Below, one piece after another: positions 1 to 5,590 of a stretch of 5,590 bases of DNA. The DNA lies in NCBI GenBank assembly GCA_021782675.1, contig JAJXUS010000167.1, positions 1 through 5,590 of the forward strand. Direction: 5' to 3'. The stretch's first letter is position 1; every line of letters begins with the position of its first letter. The stretch comes from Acidobacteriota bacterium. Its GTDB lineage: Bacteria > Acidobacteriota > Terriglobia > Terriglobales > Acidobacteriaceae. A program made the position numbers and the translations under genes. Below the pieces are notes generated by a model. The model was given only the letters and a program-made list of their open reading frames with translations, had not been told where the DNA came from and did no database searches.

Positions 1-1908
1 CGGAAGCGTGGAGACGAATGAACTCGAGGAGTCTGCCGGCGCCGCCTTCTCAGACTCCTTCTTTTGATCGCTCAACCGCGTTTTGCCTGTGTGCGCCGGT
101 TTCGCCTTCTTTTTCTTTATCTGCGTCGAGCTGCCCGCCAGACCCAGCGGCGCGGACTGCACCTTCTGGTTTGCCTGCTCTTCAGGAGTCAGCGCGGAAG
201 GAGTAGTGCTCGCCTTTGCCTTTTTAGCCGTCTTGGCGTGATGCTTCGCATGTTTTGTGTGCTTCGGGTGCTCAACTTTCTGCTTGTCGCGCAGGCGGTC
301 GCTGAGCCGGGTCTTCCCTTGCTTCGGCACGTTGACGACGGGAGCATGCTCCAGATCCGGGCCCAGGGGCTGCACATCCGGCGCGAGCGCGGAGGCCGGC
401 AGCGCTGCATTGTCCGGCGATTCGGGCGCCGCGGCCGGGGCGGCGGGCGCACTCGAGCTACCCGTGGCTACCTGCTCCTGCGAAACAGCTTCTGGAGGCG
501 CCTGTCCGAAGCGGAGTTTTTGCCGCTTGGGTTTGTGCGCGTGCGCATGGTGGGTCTTCCGCAGGAAATGCCTGTGGGAGGATTTCGTGGCGGCAGCGGC
601 GGACCTGTTCGCCGTGGTTGCGGTCGCGGCACCCGCGGTGCCCGCTCCAGCGGCCACGGCGGCAGTTCCGGCCGGCGCTGCACTCGCGGCCACGGCCACC
701 GGCGTCCTGCCCCGCTCTGTCATGCGCTGGTGCGCGACCAAACCACGCTCAAAACGCTTTTTCTTCTTTTTCTTCTTCGGCTGCGGCGGCGTGTAGGCAG
801 CGTAGGTCGGTTTGGTTTCCTTCGCGCTGGCGGCTGAGTCGGTATATCCGGGCCGGATGTCGATGTACGCCTCTTCGCGCAGACGGGTCAGATACTGACG
901 CACCGCCGGCGAAATCTTCTGCAGATAGATGTCCTGCTCAATCTCTGGCTCCACCTTCTGCATGGGCTGCGTACCGCCCGGAATGTGCTGCGTCACCTGA
1001 AGGATGATGTATCCCTGCCGCGTGCGGATGGGCGCGGTATAACCGCCGACAGGCAGGTTGAATGTCTGATCCTCCAGCACCTTTGCGAGCGCACCGCGCT
1101 TGAAGTCACCCAGATCGCCGCCTTCCTGCGCGGTGGGGCCACCGGAGAACTGCTTAGCCAGCGCCTGGAAGTTTGTGCCGCCTTTCAGCTTGCTCTCCAC
1201 TTCTTTGGCTTTGGCTTCAGCAGCGTTCAACTGCGCGTCAGTCGGATTATCCGGCGTCGGGATCAGAATCTCGCGCAGATGCACCGACTCAGGCTGCGTG
1301 AAGCTGTCCAAATGTTCCTGATAGTACTGGCGAATCTCGGGCTGCGAAATCTGAATGTGGCTTCCGACCTCGTCGCGCACCACTTCCTGGGTAATGATGT
1401 TGTTGCGGATGTTCGCCTTGAAATCTTCGTAGGACGTGCCCTGCTGCTCGACGGCCTTCTCCAGATCGTCCAGCGTCGCCAGATGGTTCTGCTTGCGGAT
1501 GTCGTCGAGCCTCTTGATCAGCTCCGTATCGCCGGTGATGCCGAGTTGCTTGCCCTTGGACAACAGAAGCTGCTGATCGATCAAATCCCGCAGAAGGTTT
1601 CTCTGTGCCTTGTTGTATTGCTCCAGCGTCCAGTTATTCTGCCGGGAATCGTCGGCCAGTTGCGCCTCCGCCCGCTGCAGGTCAGAGTTTGTAATCACGC
1701 GGTCGTTGACACGCGCGATGATCTGCACGACAGGCGTGCCGTAGAGATTTGCCAAAGCATTGGAACTTCCGGACAGGCTGGTGCTGGAAGCCAGCGTGGG
1801 TGCGGAGGGTTGGGTACTTCCAGCGGGCGTCGACTGAGCCACAGCCACGGTGCAAAGGGCCGCAAAGGCCAGCGGAAACGAAACACGCGCAACTGCTCTC
1901 AACATCAT
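1..1908 (-). CDS. SurA-like parvulin-type peptidylprolyl isomerase/chaperone with long basic C-terminal tail (3' end beyond window)
   Basis: Exported folding factor of the SurA/PpiC superfamily, expected to help envelope proteins fold in the periplasm. 636 codons are open with no stop, so the C-terminus lies past the left edge. Residues 1-24 form a signal peptide (hydrophobic 10-24, likely cleavage after AVA). About 58-190 is a helical SurA-like N-terminal region beginning VVQIIARVNDRVIT. About 207-310 is a single parvulin domain, with HLREILIPTPDNPT at 210, GGDLGDF at 263 and a GGYTAPIRTRQGYIILQV block at 288. Both histidines usual in parvulins appear replaced (Glu213, Ile301), so isomerase activity is doubtful. 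A second parvulin domain, as in E. coli SurA, is absent. From about 352 the chain is low complexity: seven lysines at 378-384, Ala/Pro stretches, His/Lys clusters, and GKTRLSD at 531 and 608. Start: two adjacent ATGs (1908 and 1905); the nearest AAGGA (1925-1929) is 16 nt away, so the start rests on the signal peptide. Family confidence is high; tail function is unknown. Confidence 0.9.
   Translation of the reverse strand, partial: MMLRAVARVSFPLAFAALCTVAVAQSTPAGSTQPSAPTLASSTSLSGSSNALANLYGTPVVQIIARVNDRVITNSDLQRAEAQLADDSRQNNWTLEQYNKAQRNLLRDLIDQQLLLSKGKQLGITGDTELIKRLDDIRKQNHLATLDDLEKAVEQQGTSYEDFKANIRNNIITQEVVRDEVGSHIQISQPEIRQYYQEHLDSFTQPESVHLREILIPTPDNPTDAQLNAAEAKAKEVESKLKGGTNFQALAKQFSGGPTAQEGGDLGDFKRGALAKVLEDQTFNLPVGGYTAPIRTRQGYIILQVTQHIPGGTQPMQKVEPEIEQDIYLQKISPAVRQYLTRLREEAYIDIRPGYTDSAASAKETKPTYAAYTPPQPKKKKKKKRFERGLVAHQRMTERGRTPVAVAASAAPAGTAAVAAGAGTAGAATATTANRSAAAATKSSHRHFLRKTHHAHAHKPKRQKLRFGQAPPEAVSQEQVATGSSSAPAAPAAAPESPDNAALPASALAPDVQPLGPDLEHAPVVNVPKQGKTRLSDRLRDKQKVEHPKHTKHAKHHAKTAKKAKASTTPSALTPEEQANQKVQSAPLGLAGSSTQIKKKKAKPAHTGKTRLSDQKKESEKAAPADSSSSFVSTLP
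67..318 (-). repeat. Two copies of a GKTRLSD heptapeptide coding motif in the isomerase tail
   Basis: The heptapeptide GKTRLSD is encoded at 298-318 (residues 531-537) and again at 67-87 (residues 608-614), 77 residues apart. The two 21-base copies differ at six positions, all synonymous. Both are preceded by a short segment with Lys or His and followed by charged residues. The pattern suggests a protein-level motif, not a recent DNA duplication. Further copies could lie beyond the left edge. Confidence 0.75.
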
Positions 1909-2026
1909 CAAAATTTGCCCAATATCCTTATGGGAATCGCGCCGGCTCGCGCCGCTCACCGCTCTGTTTTGGGGAGCGCCGCACAGCCGCGCACAGCAGC
2001 AGGCTCGGTTCGATTCCGTTCCCTTC

Positions 2027-2057
2027 ATTCTAACCGCATCCCGGCGCCTAACCTCAA
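2027..2057 (-). promoter_or_regulatory. Candidate sigma70-type promoter for the SurA-like gene
   Basis: On the minus strand, TAGAAT (2027-2032, five of six matches to the -10 consensus) is preceded by TTGAGG (2052-2057, four of six to the -35 consensus). The 19-bp spacing is slightly long. Transcription would start near 2020, giving a leader of about 110 nt. This is consensus matching by eye only. Confidence 0.4.
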
Positions 2058-2121
2058 CGCCACCCGGCAGAAAGCGCACGAGTTGCCGTCCGGCAATGCG
2101 GCAGTGGCATGGCGCGCCGGT

Positions 2122-2129
2122 GCTACACT
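2122..2129 (+). promoter_or_regulatory. Candidate extended -10 element for the S41 protease gene
   Basis: TGCTACACT (TG at 2121-2122, hexamer TACACT at 2124-2129) resembles an extended -10 element (TGnTATAAT). No good -35 hexamer sits 16-18 bp upstream, which extended -10 promoters can tolerate. Transcription would begin around 2136 with a leader of about 75 nt that contains the hairpin at 2178-2195. Confidence 0.35.
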
Positions 2130-2177
2130 GACCCTAGATTCCGCCGGCGTTCAACCCTTCGCCGTCCCCTGTGGGAA

Positions 2178-2198
2178 CCGGCGTGCAATCGCCGGAGG
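2178..2198 (+). promoter_or_regulatory. Hairpin overlapping the ribosome binding site of the S41 protease
   Basis: CCGGCG (2178-2183) and CGCCGG (2190-2195) are perfect complements around the six-base loop TGCAAT. The 3' arm includes the first two G of the GGAGG ribosome binding site (2194-2198), which lies 13 nt before the ATG at 2212. A further segment, CGCCGGCG at 2142-2149, can pair with either arm, so alternative folds are possible. The complementarity is directly visible; a regulatory role is inference, since GC-rich leaders form such stems by chance. Confidence 0.4.
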
Positions 2199-2211
2199 AT
2201 AGAACCGCCTG

Positions 2212-3867
2212 ATGACCCCGCGTGGCCGCCGCTCTCTGATTACCGTTATCGTTTTTCTCGCGGCCTGCGGAGCCGGTGGAACCTTTCTGGCCCGCTCCGT
2301 GGGTGCTGCCCCCGCCGGCAATGAGTCCGTCCTGCGCGACAGCCTGAAGCAGTTCACCAGTGTCTACAGCGTGGTCGAGCAGAACTACGCCGAGCCCATG
2401 ACCAAGGACCGGATCGATACCGCCATCTACGATGGCGCCATTCCGGATATGCTCCACGTTCTCGATCCCCACTCCAATTTTTACGATCCCAAGGCGTTCG
2501 CCGCGCAGCGCGAAGAGCAGAGCGGTAAGTACTACGGCGTTGGCATGCAGATTATGCAGCAGAACAACAAGATCGTAGTGGTCAATCCGTTCGAAGGCAC
2601 GCCGTCGTACAAGGCGGGTATCCGGCCGGGCGACGTGATTATTGCTGTCGATGGCAAGCCCGTGAACGGGCCCGGGCCCGATGGCAAGGCTACGCGCCCG
2701 GCGACGACGCTGGACGTTGCCAATATGCTGAAGGGTGACAAGGGCACCTCGGTCACGGTGACCATTGCCCGTGAAGGCCACGCCGAGCCGATCGTTTTTC
2801 ACCTTGTCCGCGCAGAGATTCCGCGCGACAGCGTCGACCTGGCGTATGACATTCAGCCGGGAGTCGGATATGTGCACATTAAGGATTTCGCCGAGGAAGA
2901 GACCAGCAAGCAGTTCGATGCGGCGCTCACCAAAATCGGCCCGGTGCGCGGCCTGGTTATCGATCTGCGCGGCAATCCCGGCGGCCTGCTGAGCGAAGCC
3001 GTCTCCATTGCCGGAGACTTTCTGCAAAAGGGTCAAATCATTGTTTCGCAACGTGGCCGGTCATTTCCGCCCATCACCTATCGCGATCCTCATGGCGACC
3101 AGGGCCACAACTATCCGATTGTCGTGCTGGTCAACCGCGGCACCGCATCCGCTGCGGAGATCGTCAGTGGCGCGCTCCAGGATCATGATCGCGCACTGAT
3201 CGCGGGAGAAACCACCTTCGGCAAAGGACTCGTGCAGACGCTGTACCCGCTCTCCGGGGATACCGAGCTGGCGCTGACCACCTATCACTACTACACGCCG
3301 AGCGGCCGCCTGATCCAGCGCAACTACACCGGCGTCTCCATGTACGACTACTTCTTTAATCCCGCAGACCGGCCCAGCAGCGATGCCAACCGCGAGGTGA
3401 AGCTCACGGACTCCGGCCGGACCGTGTACGGTGGCGGCGGCATCACGCCGGATGTGAAAATTGACACGCCACATTCCAATCGGTTTGAAGACATCCTGAT
3501 CGAGCAGTTTGCTTTCTTCAATTTTGCCAACCACTATCTGGTGAACCACACCGTCACCAAGGACTTTCAGGTGAACGATGCGGTGATTCATGATTTTGAG
3601 ACGTACCTGACCAGCAAGCAGATCTCCTGGACGCCGCAAGACATTGCCGGCGCGCGCGACTGGATCGATATGAGCATCAAGAGCGAGCTCTTCACCTCTG
3701 TGTTCGGACAGAAGGAGGGCCTGAAGGTTCGCGCTGCGTGGGATCCCATGATTGCCAAGGCCATCACCTTGCTGCCGCAGGCGGCGGCGCTCCAGCAGCA
3801 CGCGCAGCAGGTGCTCGCCATGCGGGCCAGTGGCACGCCGGGCGAGGCCGAAGCAGCCGGGCATTGA
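2212..3867 (+). CDS. S41-family C-terminal processing protease (Prc/CtpA type) with PDZ domain
   Basis: Serine protease of the carboxyl-terminal processing family, which trims or degrades exported proteins from their C-termini in the envelope; 551 residues. Residues 8-30 are an N-terminal hydrophobic export or anchor segment after an Arg-rich start; LAAC at 16-19 would also fit a lipobox. About 38-105 is the N-terminal helical region (LDPHSNFYDP at 84). About 107-200 is the PDZ domain (YGVGMQI at 108, GIRPGDVI at 136). About 203-420 is the peptidase core: LRGNPGG at 252, NRGTASAAE at 308 with nucleophile Ser313, and FGKGLVQ at 336 with general base Lys338. The Ser-Lys spacing of 25 and Gln342 four residues after Lys match E. 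coli Prc. GITPDV at 410 closes the core. Residues 420-551 are an extension longer than in many CtpA proteins (about 400-450 residues). The start is supported by GGAGG at 2194-2198. Substrate unknown; the divergent SurA-like gene suggests envelope quality control. Confidence 0.95.
   Translation: MTPRGRRSLITVIVFLAACGAGGTFLARSVGAAPAGNESVLRDSLKQFTSVYSVVEQNYAEPMTKDRIDTAIYDGAIPDMLHVLDPHSNFYDPKAFAAQREEQSGKYYGVGMQIMQQNNKIVVVNPFEGTPSYKAGIRPGDVIIAVDGKPVNGPGPDGKATRPATTLDVANMLKGDKGTSVTVTIAREGHAEPIVFHLVRAEIPRDSVDLAYDIQPGVGYVHIKDFAEEETSKQFDAALTKIGPVRGLVIDLRGNPGGLLSEAVSIAGDFLQKGQIIVSQRGRSFPPITYRDPHGDQGHNYPIVVLVNRGTASAAEIVSGALQDHDRALIAGETTFGKGLVQTLYPLSGDTELALTTYHYYTPSGRLIQRNYTGVSMYDYFFNPADRPSSDANREVKLTDSGRTVYGGGGITPDVKIDTPHSNRFEDILIEQFAFFNFANHYLVNHTVTKDFQVNDAVIHDFETYLTSKQISWTPQDIAGARDWIDMSIKSELFTSVFGQKEGLKVRAAWDPMIAKAITLLPQAAALQQHAQQVLAMRASGTPGEAEAAGH
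2649..2688 (+). repeat. 10-bp direct repeat at 30-bp period inside the PDZ coding region, flanking a GGGCCC tandem
   Basis: CGATGGCAAG occurs at 2649-2658 and 2679-2688, exactly 30 bp apart and in frame, giving two Asp-Gly-Lys triplets ten residues apart (146-148 and 157-159, in VDGKPVNGPGPDGK, allowing for the intervening proline). Between them lies the self-complementary GGGCCCGGGCCC (2668-2679). The stretch falls where PDZ domains of this family usually have a short turn, so it may be a small in-frame duplication that lengthened the loop. Confidence 0.6.
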
Positions 3868-4038
3868 TCCTTTCAAGCCTCCTTCTGCGTTTCGGAATGG
3901 ACGCGACGGCAGCGCCGGGAGTAGTCTGATACGCAATTCGCCGCAACTCATCAGGATGTTTGTTGTACGGCCGCAATTGGCTGGCTACCGGCCGCTCGCG
4001 CAGAACGTCCAAAGAGATATCCGCCTCAGGAGGCCGGT
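3868..4038 (+). other. 171-bp gap between protease and membrane-protein genes; no clear terminator or promoter
   Basis: No hairpin followed by a T-run is present after the protease stop, and no convincing -35/-10 pair precedes the next gene. The one notable structure is a pair of CGGCCG palindromes (3968-3973 and 3989-3994) that could form a 6-bp stem with a 15-nt loop but lack a U-tract. Read-through from the protease into the membrane gene is possible but unproven. Confidence 0.5.
4028..4033 (+). promoter_or_regulatory. Perfect Shine-Dalgarno (AGGAGG) deciding a TTG start
   Basis: AGGAGG sits 5 nt before the TTG at 4039, which is in frame with the downstream membrane protein. No ATG or GTG with a ribosome binding site exists in that frame upstream of the conserved GYHP segment; the first in-frame ATG, at 4252, would remove that segment. 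Confidence 0.7.
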
Positions 4039-5590
4039 TTGCCAGTCGCCGTTACTCAGGCCCCTCTTGCACGAAAGCCGGAACTTCAGGCTCTGCCCAG
4101 CCGATCCCCCCAGGACCGGAAGAAATCTCCGGCCAGTCAGTTCTTAACCCGCCCCTCCCGCTTTTTGCCGCCGCTTACGCTGGCCGCGCTCCTGCTCCAC
4201 GGGTACCACCCTTTTGTCGACGACGCCGCCATCTATGTTGCCGGCGTGGAGATGGCCAGCCGTCCCGCGCTCTTTGCAAATCATGCCGAGTTTGTCCTGC
4301 CGCACCTGCATCACTCGATTCTGGCGTTCCTGCTGGGAAGCACTGTCCGGCTGACACACATACCCATCGTATGGGCGCTGTTTTTGGCGTATATCGCCTC
4401 CGTAGGGATCACGCTCTACGCCAGTTGGCGGGTCGCCACGTCCTTGTTTTCCGGCTTGCGCGAGCGCTGGGGCGCGCTGCTTGCCATGACGGCTGCGCTG
4501 ACCATGCCGGTCGCAGGAACGGCCATCTTCTTTACCGACGCGTATTTGACGGCGCGCTCTTACTCGACGCCCGCCACACTGCTTGCGGTCGCTTTCGCGC
4601 TGGAACGGCGCCGTCTGGCCGCGGCACTCTGCATTGTTTTTGCCATTGCGCTGCACCCTTTGATGGGTGCCTGCGGCGCCGGTTTTTTGCTCGTGCTTCT
4701 GCTGGTTCAGCACACCCGCTGGGGTTGGCTGGCTGCGGCGGCGGCGGCCGTGTTTGCGGCTGGGGCGGTCGCTGCTCATAGTTACGCCAGGCACAGCGTT
4801 CCCCTGGCCTATCGCACCGCAGCTGTCAGCCGAGCGTATTTTTTTCTCAATCAGTGGACGTGGTTTGAAATCTTTGGCTTGATCCCACCGCTGTTTGTCG
4901 CCTCCTTCATCGTGTGGAGGCGAAAACAGTTTTCCGGTACGGCGCTGCAAAGTGTCGCCGCGGCCTCGCTCTACACCGGCCTGGTGGCCGTCGGCTTCGC
5001 CCTGGCATTTACCCGCACGGATGCGTCCTTCATGCTGGCGCGGCTGCAGCCGCTGCGTATCTTCCACATCCTTTACCTGCTGTTTTTTATCCTTCTGGGC
5101 GCAGGTCTGGGACACGCTACCTTCCATCGCAGGCGGTGGTGGATGGGGGCCGGCGCGCTCGGGCTGACGGCGGTGGCCATGTTCCTCACGCAACAGTACG
5201 CCTATCCATCACTGCGGCATGTGGAATGGCCCTGGGTGCAGCCCGCTAATCCGTGGGAACAGGCATTTCTGTGGATTCGGAAGAATGCGCCCGCAGACGC
5301 ATTTTTTGCGGTCGATCCCGATTATCAAGGCCTGCCCCAGGAGGATACCGTCGGCTTTCGCGCGATGACTGAGCGTGGCGTGATGGCGGACCGCAGTAAG
5401 GATGGCGGAATTGCGGCGATCGACCCCGCGCTGGCGGAGCGCTGGTGGCAGCAGGCTACGGCCACCCAGGGCTTTTCGCACTGGAACGACGCGGAGCGCG
5501 AGCGGAATCTTGCGCCCTTCCGCGTCTCCTGGATTGTACTGCCGGCAACAGCTTCCACCCACTTCGCCTGCCCCTACCGCAACACCGCCG
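4039..5590 (+). CDS. Polytopic membrane protein of unknown function (DUF6798-like; 3' end beyond window)
   Basis: 517 codons are open to the right edge without a stop. The frame opens after a TAG at 3922-3924, and the TTG at 4039 behind AGGAGG is the best start. About the first 42 residues are polar and basic. A conserved-looking GYHPFVDDA lies at 55-63. About nine or ten hydrophobic segments follow between residues 88 and 388, including 110-130, 145-165, 178-222, 226-245, 275-293, 301-325, 339-360 and 368-385. Motifs include TDAYLTARSYSTP (166-178) and a membrane-embedded HPLMG (206-210). From about 390 a soluble domain begins, with NPW (404), WIR (412), DPDY (426) and GFRAMTERG (439). Layout and motifs resemble acidobacterial membrane proteins annotated as hypothetical or DUF6798; that label is from memory. 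The many-membrane-segment core with an external C-terminal domain recalls GT-C-like glycosyltransferases, but I see no diagnostic catalytic motif. The ending CPYRNTA suggests only a few residues are missing. Confidence 0.8.
   Translation, partial: MPVAVTQAPLARKPELQALPSRSPQDRKKSPASQFLTRPSRFLPPLTLAALLLHGYHPFVDDAAIYVAGVEMASRPALFANHAEFVLPHLHHSILAFLLGSTVRLTHIPIVWALFLAYIASVGITLYASWRVATSLFSGLRERWGALLAMTAALTMPVAGTAIFFTDAYLTARSYSTPATLLAVAFALERRRLAAALCIVFAIALHPLMGACGAGFLLVLLLVQHTRWGWLAAAAAAVFAAGAVAAHSYARHSVPLAYRTAAVSRAYFFLNQWTWFEIFGLIPPLFVASFIVWRRKQFSGTALQSVAAASLYTGLVAVGFALAFTRTDASFMLARLQPLRIFHILYLLFFILLGAGLGHATFHRRRWWMGAGALGLTAVAMFLTQQYAYPSLRHVEWPWVQPANPWEQAFLWIRKNAPADAFFAVDPDYQGLPQEDTVGFRAMTERGVMADRSKDGGIAAIDPALAERWWQQATATQGFSHWNDAERERNLAPFRVSWIVLPATASTHFACPYRNTA

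Larger units (their letters stand above)
1909..2211. other. Divergent intergenic region between the folding factor and the protease
   Basis: 303 bp separate the two start codons. No gene is supported here: the frames that stay open across it are extensions of antisense shadows of the flanking genes. The region holds one candidate promoter per direction and a hairpin at the protease ribosome binding site, listed separately. A tandem pair of GCACAGC (1981-1987 and 1991-1997) lies in the leader of the leftward gene and has no clear role. Confidence 0.7.

Noticed and set aside
748..780. Run of Lys codons as a possible frameshift or slippage site
   Set aside because: The codons mix AAG and AAA without a long homopolymer, and the reading frame continues coherently on both sides.
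64..837. 257-codon plus-strand Arg-rich open frame
   Set aside because: Antisense to the low-complexity tail of the SurA-like gene; its Arg/Gly/Leu bias follows from the opposite strand's Ala/Pro/Lys codons.
985..2202. 405-codon open frame on the plus strand
   Set aside because: It lies antisense to the SurA-like gene, whose reverse frame encodes recognisable SurA and parvulin motifs; this translation has no family features and arises from GC-rich antisense bias.
2134..3951. Two long minus-strand open frames (305 and 296 codons) opposite the protease
   Set aside because: They mirror the S41 gene, which has a complete catalytic dyad and PDZ domain. Long antisense frames are expected at this GC content, and neither has a ribosome binding site or recognisable domain.
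3961..4000. CGGCCG palindrome pair as a transcription terminator
   Set aside because: The stem is only 6 bp with a 15-nt loop, and no T-run follows, so it does not meet the pattern of an intrinsic terminator.
4144..5193. 349-codon minus-strand open frame rich in Arg, Gly and Gln
   Set aside because: It is antisense to the membrane protein; the Arg/Gly/Gln-rich composition is what reverse reading of Ala/Leu/Pro codons produces.
1..5590. CRISPR array, insertion sequence, tRNA, rRNA, toxin-antitoxin or defence genes
   Set aside because: Looked for on both strands; no regularly spaced repeats, terminal inverted repeats, transposase motifs or RNA-gene signatures were seen.

Overview
This 5.6-kb, GC-rich window is tightly packed bacterial DNA and looks like chromosome. 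It holds one complete gene and two genes cut by the window edges. The protein style suggests an Acidobacteriota bacterium of the Terriglobia/Acidobacteriaceae type: a SurA-like protein with a long basic tail, an S41 processing protease with a C-terminal extension, and a large membrane protein of a kind I associate with that group. This assignment is inference from recalled family features; there is no rRNA or other marker gene.

Layout. (1) Positions 1-1908, minus strand: a secreted SurA/parvulin-type folding factor. It has a signal peptide, a SurA-like N-terminal region, one parvulin domain, and then a Lys/Ala/Pro/His-rich tail of at least 285 residues. It has no stop codon in the window, so its C-terminus lies beyond the left edge. 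(2) Positions 1909-2211: a 303-bp divergent intergenic region with a candidate promoter for each direction and a GC-rich hairpin overlapping the ribosome binding site of the rightward gene. (3) Positions 2212-3867, plus strand: a complete S41-family C-terminal processing protease (Prc/CtpA type) with PDZ domain and Ser313/Lys338 catalytic dyad. (4) Positions 3868-4038: a short gap with no convincing terminator or promoter. (5) Positions 4039-5590, plus strand: a polytopic membrane protein, best started at a TTG behind a perfect AGGAGG. It runs off the right edge, probably close to its true end.

The two divergent genes both act outside the cytoplasmic membrane, one folding and one cleaving exported proteins, so the shared intergenic region may coordinate an envelope quality-control pair. 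The downstream membrane protein has no established function that I can name, and its link to the protease is only co-direction.

I see no mobile element, CRISPR array, tRNA, rRNA or defence system. The points most worth a second look are: the tail of the folding factor, with a GKTRLSD motif repeated using different synonymous codons and two His/Lys clusters; the apparent loss of both conserved parvulin histidines; the hairpin over the protease ribosome binding site; a 30-bp-period repeat inside the PDZ domain; a possible lipobox in the protease; and the TTG start of the membrane protein.
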